A DNA stretch of 64,000 bases, from assembly GCA_945643635.1 (NCBI GenBank), contig CALZFC010000106.1, positions 388,136 through 452,135 on the forward strand, read 5' to 3'. Of the stretch, positions 32,401-44,095 are shown piece after piece. How positions within the stretch are numbered: the first letter of the stretch is position 1; the number at the start of each line of letters is the position of its first letter. Below the pieces are notes generated by a model. That model saw only the letters and a program-made list of their open reading frames with translations, ran no database searches and was not told the DNA's origin. This DNA is from Allodiplogaster sudhausi. Taxonomy: Eukaryota > Nematoda > Chromadorea > Rhabditida > Diplogasteridae. The translations under genes and the position numbers were made by a program.

Positions 32401-33240
32401 TGTCATTTTACTATTAATAAAAAAAACTATTTAAAAAGGCCAATCCCGGCTCCACTGCACGTAGAGCTAAGAAGGCCACCTCAGCTCGACGTAACGCCGA
32501 GCCAAGAAGGCTCTCTCAGCTCCACGGCACGTCAAGCCGAGACGGCCAACTCAGTTCTCAGTTCCACTGAATGCAGAACCAAGAAGGCCATTCCGGCTCA
32601 ACGAAATGCGGAGCCAGGAACAAACATGAGGCTGCGCCTCGAAGAGGCCGAGTTCTGGGAAGCCCGTAAACCAGCGCAACCTATACTTGACGGCTTTTCG
32701 ACCAAAATTATTTTCTCTGCGCAACGCTATTTCGCTGAGTATGCCAAAGAAATGAGAGAAAGATGTATGCGGGATAAATGTGTTTAACTTGAGAGAGAGA
32801 CAGTGATTGCGAGAGATACAGAGAAAGAGTTAGATATATAAAATGTGCAGACTGAGAGCTCTGTAATAAGCTATTTTACATCAAAGGAGAGCCATATTAA
32901 AGCGTAGAAAATACAAAAAGAAAGTACAAACCGAGTACATATGGCTGCATGTTTTGATTCGTTTGGCAGCGTGCCAAGTGGCGAGAGAGACACTTTAACG
33001 TTGTACTTTCACGACGTTAGATACATCAGAAGAACCGTCTTTCTCTGCTGCATCCGACAACATAGAGAGCGGGGGCTCTTTTAAGCGCTCTCTATTTTTA
33101 ATTCTATTTTAAAGAGTTTTTTACAAAGCTCTATTGCTAAGTGCTCTTCTTATCATGTGTTCTAAGTGCTACTATTGAAATCTTCAAATTTTTCTGGTCA
33201 TTTTGAGCAATCAATTTTGTTTCTGCGATAAAAATGAAGC
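32401..33240 (+). repeat. E minisatellite and F module
   Basis: After four E monomers, F begins with GATGCCCGTAAACC-like core variants. It has GA-rich tracts, the imperfect hairpin TTTGGCAGCGTGCCAAG (about 32964) and the 10-bp-arm hairpin at 33062-33095. Confidence 0.82.
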
Positions 33241-34100
33241 AAGATACAAAGAAATTGCCTTTCCCGACACCACAACACGTTGAGCTAAGAAGGCCATCTC
33301 AGCTCGACGTCACGTCAAGCCAAGAAGTCCATCTCAGCTCGACGTCACATCAAGCTAAGAAGGCCATTCCATGTGTTCGCAAGGAACAGCAAAAAATGAG
33401 CGGCCAGGCTCACAGGCTAACCAACCGTGAGGCGGTGCCTGGAATTCGCCGATTAAACCGATTTCTGGGATGCCCATGAACCGGCGCACACTATACTTGA
33501 CGGCTTTTCGATCAAAATTTTTTTCTCAGCGGGGCCAATTTTTTTTTGTTCTCAGACCTCGGATGAGGAAACTTCTTTTAAATCTCTAATCGTTCAGACT
33601 TACTTTTATACAACATTACTAAAAAAAAACCGCCTTTCTCTGTAGAAAAATGTAGGAAAGAACTAAAAAAAAGTTTTAGAGTTCAGAGTCTCAGCTAAGC
33701 GTAGTGAGTTAAAGAAGAGCTAATGAGTTTATAGCTGGACCGTAAGAAGAGAAAAGAAGACATCAAAGGTTTTACGAAGAGTTCAGAGCAGGACAAAGAG
33801 CTTACGAATATAGAACATCAGAAAGCATGATAAGCATCAAAGGTTATAAGAAAAGTTCAAAGCACGACAAAGAGGATACGAATACAGCACAACAGAAAGG
33901 ATGCGAAAATATGGTCTCCTTATTTTTCAGGTAATTCTAAGCTGTACATCATCTTTCGACAATAAAAAGAGAATTATTAAAAAAGGCTCTTCCCGGCTCC
34001 ACTGCACGTCGAGCTGAGAAGGCCATCTCAGCTCGACGTAACGCCATGTCAAGAAGGCCAACTCAGCTCGACGTAACGCCGAGCCAAGAAGGCCATCTCA
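33241..34100 (+). repeat. Short M35, truncated A, degenerate C/D, E
   Basis: The A unit stops after GTAGAAAAATGTAGG (33657), where a single C-like unit joins. A diverged D with AGCATCAAAGGTTATAAG (as at 5400) and E monomers follow. It is a rearranged cassette. Confidence 0.75.
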
Positions 34101-35212
34101 GCTCAGCATAATGCAGAACCAGGACGGCAGAGTCAAGTTGAGGATCAACCTCAAGCTTGGGAAATTAAACCGAATTTGGACAGAAAGCGCTGGATGCCTA
34201 TGAATTCTCGCAACCTACACTGGCCAAGTTTTCAAAGGGAGTTCATGATGCTGGGTATGCGTACTTGGAATGTTGGCAAAGTGCCAAGAAATGTATATTT
34301 TGAGAGTTTTACTACTTTAAAGGTTACATAAAATTACAAAACAAATCAGAGAGTAAGAGTAGGGTGAGAGACATGATAGAACTGTCTCTCTCTCTTTCTC
34401 TCTCTCTATGTCGTCTCTCTCTCTCTTTCTTTCAAAGTGAACAGGCTACTTCAGGACTTGATCGTGTACTTGTAAGTGTCTGTGAGAACGCTCAACGTGA
34501 ATTATATACATCTCTCTGTAGCTCATTGCAAAGCTCTTGCTGTGTACAATTCACTGGTATAGAGAGAGAGTCAACTTTCGGTCTCTTTGTATGTGTTTTA
34601 ATGTGTTTTAATCGAAAAGAAACGAGTAAAGGCACACATGTTGACATTGTGCTAAAAACTTTAAATGGCTTGTGAATGCGTTCAATGGCCACGAAAAAAT
34701 GCAGATTTTTGCAGAGAGACATAGGAATACGAGAGGAAGACAGAGAAATAGAGAGAGAGTGGAAAAGTAAGTTGTAAGTGTATGTATTTAATGTATTTCA
34801 TTTGTTTGGCTGTATGTTTGCAAGAGGTGCGAAGTGGTCGACGGAGGTGCGAAGTGAGAGTCGACGTCTGTTTTTCTCTGCCAACGCTATCTCGCCTTTT
34901 CGCGCCTGTGACTTTTTTTCTCTAACCTCTCAAAAAACGCACCTATAACGGGCTGTTTTCGTCGAGGGGCGGAGCTAAGCGACTGTTTCGTTGTCTAACC
35001 TCCGCGTTTTGCGAGCAGCCTCGGTGATCTCGCGTGTCGCAGCCTCGGCGAACTTGTTTTCTTTTCTCTGCTCGTCTAATCTCTCGACTCATACCGCACT
35101 CTCGTCGTTTCTGCAGCTCTCATGCCTGCTCTCCTCTATTTCTCCCATGCATTTTGGTCCTAGTGACACTTCTGCTTGTGAACTATCTAGAGGAACTAGT
35201 TAACTAAGTTAC
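34101..35212 (+). repeat. B module, diverged
   Basis: Carries GGGTATGCGTACTTGG and AAATGTATATTTTGAGAG differences in its first third. The last third equals the other copies, suggesting partial gene-conversion-like homogenisation. Confidence 0.82.
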
Positions 35213-36690
35213 GCTATTTCCGGGAGTACCGCTATTTTAGGGAGCTAAAGAACAAAAAAAAGTTTTAGAGTTCATGGTCTCAGCTAAGCTTAGGGAGTTA
35301 AAGAAGAGTTAAGGAGTTTTTAGAGTTCAGGGTCTCAGCTAAGCTTAGGGAGTTAAAGAAGAGTTAAGGAGTTTTTAGAGTTCAGCGTCTCAGCTATGCT
35401 TAGGGAGTTAAAGAAGAGTTAAGGAGTTTTTAGACTTCAGGGTCTAAGCTAAGCTTAGGGAGTTAAAAAAGATCTAATGAGTTTTTAGTTGGAGTGCAAG
35501 AAGAGAAAGAAAGACATCAAAGGTTTGAAGAAGAGTTCAGAGCACGCTAAAGAGCTTACGAATACAGCATATCATAAAGCATGCTAAGTATGAGAGTTTA
35601 AGTAAGAAGAGTTAAGGAGTTTTTAGAGTTAAGGGTCTCAGCTAAGCTTAGGGAGTTAAAGAAGATGTAATGAGTTTTTAGCTGGAGTGCAAGAAGAGAA
35701 AGGAAAACATCAAAGGTTTGAAGAAGAGTTCAGAGCACGCCAAAGAGCTTACGAATACAGCACATCAGAAAGCATGCTAAGTATGAGAGTTTAAGTAATT
35801 CTATGCACTAATAAAGACTCCTAATTTTTCAGGTAATTCTAAGCTTCACATTGTCATTTTACTATTAATAAAAAAAACTATTTAAAAAGGCCTATCCCGG
35901 CTCCACTGCACGTAGAGCTAAGAAGGCCACCTCAGCTCGACGTAACGCCGAGCCAAGAAGGCTCTCTCAGCTCCACGGCACGTCAAGCCGAGACGGCCAA
36001 CTCAGTTCTCAGTTCCACTGAATGCAGAACCAAGAAGGCCATTCCGGCTCAACGAAATGCGGAGCCAGGAACAAACATGAGGCTGCGCCTCGAAGAAACC
36101 GAGTTCTGGGATGCCCGTAAACCAGCGCAACCTATACTTGACGGCTTTTCGACCAAAATTATTTTCTCTGCGCAACGCTATTTCGCTGAGTATGCCAAAG
36201 ACATGAGAGAAAGATGTATGCGGGATAAATGTGTTTAACTTGAGAGAGAGACAGTGATTGCGAGAGATACAGAGAAAGAGTTAGATATATAAAATGTGCA
36301 GACTGAGAGCTCTGTAATAAGCTATTTTACATCAAAGGAGAGCCATATTAAAGCGTAGAAAATACAAAAAGAAAGTACAAACCGAGTACATATGGCTGCA
36401 TGTTTTGATTCGTTTGGCAGCGTGCCAAGTGGCGAGAGAGACACTTTAACGTTGTACTTTCACGACGTTAGATACATCAGAAGAACCGTCTTTCTCTGCT
36501 GCATCCGACAACATAGAGAGCGGGGGCTCTTTTAAGCGCTCTCTATTTTTAATTATATTTTAAAGAGTTTTTTACAAAGCTCTATTGCTAAGTGCTCTTC
36601 TTATCATGTGTTCTAAGTGCTACTATTGAAATCTTCAAATTTTTCTGGTCATTTTGAGCGATAAAAATGAAGCAAGATACAAAGAAATGC
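35213..36690 (+). repeat. C, D (two units), E and F modules
   Basis: Near-copy of 31569-33240 with one fewer D unit. The F tail is joined at 36686 directly to ATGCCCATGAACC of A: the M35 array has been deleted. Hairpin arms at 36513-36522 and 36537-36546. Confidence 0.85.
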
Positions 36691-38066
36691 CCATGAACCG
36701 GCGCACACTATACTTGACGGTTTTTCGACCAAAATTTTTTTCTCAGCGGGGCCAATTTTTTTTGTTCTCAGACCTCGGATGAGGAAACTTCTTTTAAATG
36801 TCTAATCGTTCAGACTTACTTTTATACAACATTACATAGCTAAAAAAAACCGCCTTTCTCTGTAGAAAAATGTAGGATAGAGAGAGACACAGCTTCCGAG
36901 CTCTCTCTAAATGTTTTACGCTAAATTAAAGACTTGTGATTACATATGGCTGGCTCAACTGCACACAAAGATTAGAAGAGAATATCAGCTCGGAGTGATA
37001 GTTTTAATATGCTTCCTTTATTTCAGATTGCTCTAAATGAGCCTGGCCGCAAAAACTGCAGTTCCAAATGGTCGCAAGGAACCGCAGAACCTTCAGTTCC
37101 AAGCGTTCGCAAGTAACGGCAAAAAATGAGCGGCCAGGCCCACAGGCGAACCAACCGTGTGGCGGTGCCTTGACTTCGCCCATTAAACCGATTTCTGGGA
37201 TGCCCATGAACCGGCGCACATTATACTTGACGGCTTTTAGACCAAAAATTTCATATGGCTCCATGTCTTGAATGGCGCTTGGCAACTTGCCAAGCTGCGA
37301 GAGAGACACTTTATCGTTGTACTTTAATTACTTAAGATACATCAGAAGAACCGCCTTTCTCTGCTGCATCCGACACCATAGAGAGAGGCGGCTCTTTTAA
37401 GCTCTCTCTATTTTTAATTCTATTTTAAATAGCTTTTGTGCACATATGGATGCATGTCTTGATGGCGCGTTTGGCAACTTGCCAAGACCTGGTTCGCTCT
37501 CTATTGGTCGAATCCTGAAATGGACCAATGAACGAGGGGGCGAAGCTCTCGTGGCCTCGGCGATCTCGCGTGTCGCAGACTCAGCGAACTTTTTTTTCTT
37601 TTCTCTGCTCGTCTGATCTCTCGACTCATACCGCACTCTCGTCGTTTCTGCAGCTCTCATGCCTTTTTATACAACATTACATAGCTAAAAAAACCGCCTT
37701 TCTCTGTAGAAAAATGTAGGATAGAGAGAGACACAGCTTCCGAGCTCTCTATAAATGTTTTACGCTAAATTAAAGACTTGTGATTACATATGGCTGGCTC
37801 AACTGCACACAAAGAATAGAAGAGAATATCAGCTCGCAGTAATAGTTTTAATATGCTTCCTTTATTTCAGATTGCTCTAAATGAGCCTGGCCGCAAAAAC
37901 TGCAGTTCCAAACGGTCGCAAGGAACCGCAAAAGCTGCAGTTCCAAGCGTTCGCAAGAAACCGCCAAAGCAGCGGTTCCATGCGTTCGCAAGTAACGGCA
38001 AAAAATGAGCGGCCAGGCCCACAGGCGAACCAGCCGTGTGGCGGTGCCTTGAATTCGCCGAACGGA
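36691..38066 (+). repeat. A, F2, G2 and A modules
   Basis: A (landmark 37041), F2 with hairpins at 37277-37293 and 37378-37411, then a 230-bp G2 segment holding the inverted ATTGGTC/GACCAAT pair (37503-37529). G2 fuses to the 3' part of B and then re-enters A at 37664. Repeated at 40836 and 45808. Confidence 0.82.
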
Positions 38067-39120
38067 ATGCAGAGCCAGGAAGGCAGACCCAAGAGTGAGG
38101 AGCTACCTCAAACTTGGGTAACTAAACCGGCGTTTGAAAGAAAGCGCTGGATGCCTATGAATTTGCGCAACCTACACTTGCCCAGTTTTCGAAGGTAGTT
38201 CATGATGCTGAGTGTGCGTGCTTGGAATGCTGGCAAAGTGCCAAAAAATTATTATTTTAAGAGTTTTACTGCTTTAAAGGTTACATAAAATTACAAAAAA
38301 AATCAGAGAGTAAGAGTAGAGTGTGAGAGACATGATAGAACTGTCTCTCTCTCTTTCTCTCTCTCTATGTCGTCTCTCTCTCTCTCTTTCTTTCTAAGTG
38401 AACAGGCTACTTCAGGACTTGATCGTGTACTTGTAAGTGTCTGTGAGAACGCTCAACGTGAATTATATACATCTCTCTGGAGCTCATTACAAAGCTCTTC
38501 CTTTGTACAATTCACTGGTATAGAGAGAGAGTCAACTTTCGGTTTCTTTGTAAGTGTTTTAATGTGTTTTAATGGAAAGACACACATATGTTGACATCGT
38601 GCTAAAAACTTTAAATGGCTTGTGAATGCGTTCAATGGCCACGAAAAAATGCAGATTTTTGCAGAGAGACAGAGGAATACGAGAGGAAGACAGAGAAATA
38701 GAGAGAGAGTGGAAAAGTAAGTTGTAAGTGTATGTATTTAATGTATTTCATTTGTTTGGCTGTATGTTTGCAAGAGGTGCGAAGTGGTCGACGGAGGTGC
38801 GAAGTGAGAGTCGACGTCTGTTTTTCTCTGCCAACGCTATCTCGCCTTTTCGCGCCTGTGACTTTTTTTCTCTAACCTCTCAAAAACGCACCTATAACGG
38901 GCTGTTTTCGTCGAGGGGCGGAGCTAAGCGACTGTTTCGTTGTCTAACCTCCGTGTTTTGCGAGCAGCTTTTTCTTTTCTTTGCTCGTCTAATCTCTCAA
39001 TGCATAGTGATTCTCGTAGCTTTCTCTCGCTCTCATGCCCGCTCTCCTCTATTTCTCCCATGCATTTTGCCCGTACATACACTTCAGCTTGTGAACTATC
39101 TAGAGGACTAGTTAACTAAG
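38067..39120 (+). repeat. B module with CATAGTGATTCTCG-type 3' end
   Basis: Carries the AGGTAG and GCCCAG variants of the copy at 2.0 kb and ends with CATTTTGCCCGTACATAC. The 4971-bp duplicated unit starts inside it, at 38793. Confidence 0.85.
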
Positions 39121-40600
39121 TTACGCTATTTCCGGAGTACCGCTATTTTAGGGAGCTAAAGAACAAAAAAAAGTTTTAGAGTTCATGGTCTCAGCTAAGC
39201 TTAGGGAGTTAAAGAAGAGTTAAGGAGTTTTTAGAGTTCAGGGTCTCAGCTAAGCTTAGGGAGTTAAAGAAGAGTTAAGGAGTTTTTAGAGTTCAGCGTC
39301 TCAGCTATGCTTAGGGAGTTAAAGAAGAGTTAAGGAGTTTTTAGAGTTCAGGGTCTAAGCTAAGCTTAGGGAGTTAAAAAAGATCTAATGAGTTTTTAGT
39401 TGGAGTGCAAGAAGAGAAAGAAAGACATCAAAGATTTGAAGAAGAGTTCAGAGCACGCTAAAGAGCTTACGAATACAGCATATCATAAAGCATGCTAAGT
39501 ATGAGAGTTTAAGTAAGAAGAGTTAAGGAGTTTTTAGAGTTAAGGGTCTCAGCTAAGCTTAGGGAGTTAAAGAAGATGTAATGAGATTTTAGCTGGAGTG
39601 CAAGAAGAGAAAGGAAAACATCAAAGGTTTGAAGAAGAGTTCAGAGGACGCAAAAGAGCTTACGAATACAGCACATCAGAAAGCATGCTAAGTATGAGAG
39701 TTTAAGTAATTCTATGCACTAATAAAGACTCCTAATTTTTCAGGTAATTCTAAGCTTCACATTGTCATTTTACTATTAATAAAAAAAACTATTTAAAAAG
39801 GCCTATCCCGGCTCCACTGCACGTAGAGCTAAGAAGGCCACCTCAGCTCGACGTAACGCCGAGCCAAGAAGGCTCTCTCAGCTCCACGGCACGTCAAGCC
39901 GAGACGGCCAACTCAGTTCTCAGTTCCACTGAATGCAGAACCAAGAAGGCCATTCCGGCTCAACGAAATGCGGAGCCAGGAACAAACATGAGGCTGCGCC
40001 TCGAAGAAACCGAGTTCTGGGATGCCCGTAAACCAGCGCAACCTATACTTGACGGCTTTTCGACCAAAATTATTTTCTCTGCGCAACGCTATTTCGCTGA
40101 GTATGCCAAAGACATGAGAGAAAGATGTATGCGGGATAAATGTGTTTAACTTGAGAGAGAGACAGTGATTGCGAGAGATACAGAGAAAGAGTTAGATATA
40201 TAAAATGTGCAGACTGAGAGCTCTGTAATAAGCTATTTTACATCAAAGGAGAGCCATATTAAAGCGTAGAAAATACAAAAAGAAAGTACAAACCGAGTAC
40301 ATATGGCTGCATGTTTTGATTCGTTTGGCAGCGTGCCAAGTGGCGAGAGAGACACTTTAACGTTGTACTTTCACGACGTTAGATACATCAGAAGAACCGT
40401 CTTTCTCTGCTGCATCCGACAACATAGAGAGCGGGGGCTCTTTTAAGCGCTCTCTATTTTTAATTCTATTTTAAAGAGTTTTTTACAAAGCTCTATTGCT
40501 AAGTGCTCTTCTTATCATGTGTTCTAAGTGCTACTATTGAAATCTTCAAATTTTTCTGGTCATTTTGAGCAATCAACTTTGTTTCTGCGATAAAAATGAA
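39121..40600 (+). repeat. C, D (two units), E and F within copy 1
   Basis: Same order as 35213-36660. The F hairpin is intact at 40424-40457. In copy 2 the equivalent arm (about 45395) has a G-to-A change that breaks one pair. Confidence 0.85.
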
Positions 40601-42211
40601 GCAAGATACAAAGAAATTGCCTTTCCCGACACCAGAACACGTTGAGCTAAGAAGGCCATCTCAGCTCGACGTCACGTCAAGCCAAGAAGTCCATCTCAGA
40701 TCGACGTCACATCAAGCTAAGAAGGCCATTCCATGTGTTCGCAAGGAACAGCAAAAAATGAGCGGCCAGGCTCACAGGCTAACCAACCGTGAGGCGGTGC
40801 CTGGAATTCGCCGATTAAACCGATTTCTGGGATGCCCATGAACCGGCGCACACTATACTTGACGGCTTTTCGATCAAAATTTTTTTCTCAGCGGGGCCAA
40901 TTTTTTTTTGTTCTCAGACCTCGGATGAGGAAACTTCTTTTAAATGTCTAATCGTTCAGACTTACTTTTATACAACATTACATAGCTAAAAAAAACCGCC
41001 TTTCTCTGTAGAAAAATGTAGGATAGAGAGAGACACAGCTTCCGAGCTCTCTCTAAATGTTTTACGCTAAATTAAAGACTTGTGATTACATATGGCTGGC
41101 TCAACTGCACACAAAGATTAGAAGAGAATATCAGCTCGGAGTGATAGTTTTAATATGCTTCCTTTATTTCAGATTGCTCTAAATGAGCCTGGCCGCAAAA
41201 ACTGCAGTTCCAAATGGTCGCAAGGAACCGCAGAACCTTCAGTTCCAAGCGTTCGCAAGTAACGGCAAAAAATGAGCGGCCAGGCCCACAGGCGAACCAA
41301 CCGTGTGGCGGTGCCTTGACTTCGCCCATTAAACCGATTTCTGGGATGCCCATGAACCGGCGCACATTATACTTGACGGCTTTTAGACCAAAAATTTCAT
41401 ATGGCTCCATGTCTTGAATGGCGCTTGGCAACTTGCCAAGCTGCGAGAGAGACACTTTATCGTTGTACTTTAATTACTTAAGATACATCAGAAGAACCGC
41501 CTTTCTCTGCTGCATCCGACACCATAGAGAGAGGCGGCTCTTTTAAGCTCTCTCTATTTTTAATTCTATTTTAAATAGCTTTTGTGCACATATGGATGCA
41601 TGTCTTGATGGCGCGTTTGGCAACTTGCCAAGACCTGGTTCGCTCTCTATTGGTCGAATCCTGAAATGGACCAATGAACGAGGGGGCGAAGCTCTCGTGG
41701 CCTCGGCGATCTCGCGTGTCGCAGACTCAGCGAACTTTTTTTTCTTTTCTCTGCTCGTCTGATCTCTCGACTCATACCGCACTCTCGTCGTTTCTGCAGC
41801 TCTCATGCCTTTTTATACAACATTACATAGCTAAAAAAACCGCCTTTCTCTGTAGAAAAATGTAGGATAGAGAGAGACACAGCTTCCGAGCTCTCTATAA
41901 ATGTTTTACGCTAAATTAAAGACTTGTGATTACATATGGCTGGCTCAACTGCACACAAAGAATAGAAGAGAATATCAGCTCGCAGTAATAGTTTTAATAT
42001 GCTTCCTTTATTTCAGATTGCTCTAAATGAGCCTGGCCGCAAAAACTGCAGTTCCAAACGGTCGCAAGGAACCGCAAAAGCTGCAGTTCCAAGCGTTCGC
42101 AAGAAACCGCCAAAGCAGCGGTTCCATGCGTTCGCAAGTAACGGCAAAAAATGAGCGGCCAGGCCCACAGGCGAACCAGCCGTGTGGCGGTGCCTTGAAT
42201 TCGCCGAACGG
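40601..42211 (+). repeat. M35, A, F2, G2 and A within copy 1
   Basis: M35 has three monomers, including AGATCGACGTCACATC. From 40836 it matches 36690-38130 at an offset of 4146. Confidence 0.85.
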
Positions 42212-43306
42212 AATGCAGAGCCAGGAAGGCAGACCCAAGAGTGAGGAGCTACCTCAAACTTGGGTAACTAAACCGGCGTTTGTAAGAAAGCGCTGGATGC
42301 CTATGAATTTGCGCAAACTACACTTGCCGAGTTTTCGAAGGGAGTTCATGATGCTGAGTGTGCGTACTTGGAATGCTGGCAAAGTGCCAAAAAATTATTA
42401 TTTTAAGAGTTTTACTGCTTAAAGGTTACATAAAATTACAAAAAAAATCAGAGAGTAAGAGTAGAGTGTGAGAGACATGATAGAATTGTCTCTCTCTCTT
42501 TCTCTCTCTCTATGTCGTCTCTCTCTCTCTTTCTTTCTAAGTGAACAGGCTACTTCAGGACTTGATCGTGTACTTGTAAGTGTCTGTGAGAACGCTCAAC
42601 GTGAATTATATACATCTCTCTGTAGCTCATTACAAAGCTCTTACTTTGTACAATTCACTGGTATAGAGAGAGAGTCAACTTTCGGTCTCTTTGTAAGTGT
42701 TTTAATGTGTTTTAATGGAAAGACACACATATGTTGACATCGTGCTAAAAACTTTAAATGGCTTGTGAATGCGTTCAATGGCCACGAAAAAATGCAGATT
42801 TTTGCAGAGAGACATAGGAATACGAGAGGAAGACAGAGAAATAGAGAGAGAGTGGAAAAGTAAGTTGTAAGTGTATGTATTTAATGTATTTCATTTGTTT
42901 GGCTGTATGTTTGCAAGAGGTGCGAAGTGGTCGACGGAGGTGCGAAGTGAGAGTCGACGTCTGTTTTTCTCTGCCAACGCTATCTCGCCTTTTCGCGCCT
43001 GTGACTTTTTTTCTCTAACCTCTCAAAAACGCACCTATAACGGGCTGTTTTCGTCGAGGGGCGGAGCTAAGCGACTGTTTCGTTGTCTAACCTCCGCGTT
43101 TTGCGTGCAGCCTCGGTGATCTCGCGTGTCGCAGCCTCGGCGAACTTGTTTTCTTTTCTCTGCTCGTCTAATCTCTCGACTCATACCTCACTCTCGTCGT
43201 TTCTGCAGCTCTCATGCCTGCTCTCCTCTATTTCTCCCATGCATTTTGGTCCTAGTGACACTTCTGCTTGTGAACTATCTAGAGGAACTAGTTAACTAAG
43301 TTAAGC
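42212..43306 (+). repeat. B module within copy 1
   Basis: Full copy. One T is missing in CTGCTTAAAGG (42416) relative to copy 2. Ends with CATTTTGGTCCTAG. Confidence 0.87.
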
Positions 43307-43763
43307 TACTTTCTGGAGTACTACTACTTTAGGGAGCTAAACAACTTTAAAGAGCTAAGAAAAGTTTAGGAGTTTTTAGAGTTCAGGGGCTCACTTAAGC
43401 TTAGGGAGTTAAAGAAGAGTTAAGAAGTTTTTAGAGTTTCGGGACTCAGCTAAGCTAAGGAAAGAATAATTAAGGAGTTTTAGAGTTCAGGGTCTCAGCT
43501 AAGCTTAGGGAGCTAAAGAAGAGTTAAGGAGTTTTTAAAGTTTCAGGTCTCAGCAAAGCTTACGGAGTAAGAAGAGAGAGAGAGAGAGTAAGAAGAGAAA
43601 AGAAGACATCAAAGGCTTTAAGAAGAGTTCAGAGCACGACAATACACAAAACATCAATTGGCATAATTTTATTATGTACTATTTATTTCAGATGACTCTA
43701 AGTGAACCTGGCCGCAAAAACTGCGGTTCCAAGCGTTCGAAAGGAACCGCAAAAACTGCAGTT
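43307..43763 (+). repeat. Variant C array with GA run and A-like fragment
   Basis: C units are diverged (GAATAATTAAGG, TTTCGGGACTCAG). A short GAGAGAGAGAGAG run precedes a splice-acceptor-like TATTTATTTCAG (43681-43692) and an A-like CCTGGCCGCAAAAACTGCGG. Confidence 0.8.
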
Positions 43764-44095
43764 GGAGGTGCGAAGTGAGAGTCGACGTCTGTTTTTCTCT
43801 GCCAACGCTATCTCGCCTTTTCGCGCCTGTGACTTTTTTTCTCTAACCTCTCAAAAACGCACCTATAACGGGCTGTTTTCGTCGAGGGGCGGAGCTAAGC
43901 GACTGTTTCGTTGTCTAACCTCCGTGTTTTGCGAGCAGCTTTTTCTTTTCTTTGCTCGTCTAATCTCTCAATGCATAGTGATTCTCGTAGCTTTCTCTCG
44001 CTCTCATGCCCGCTCTCCTCTATTTCTCCCATGCATTTTGCCCGTATATACACTTCAGCTTGGGAACTATCTAGAGGAACTAGTTAACTAAGTTA

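Larger units (their letters stand above)
38793..43763 (+). repeat. 4971-bp tandem segmental duplication, copy 1
   Basis: Spans the end of one B, C, D, E, F, M35, A, F2, G2, A, a full B and a variant C array, ending inside an A-like GACTCTAAGTGAACCTGGCC segment at ACTGCAGTT. Copy 2 follows directly. I noted about ten single-base differences between the copies by eye. Confidence 0.93.
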
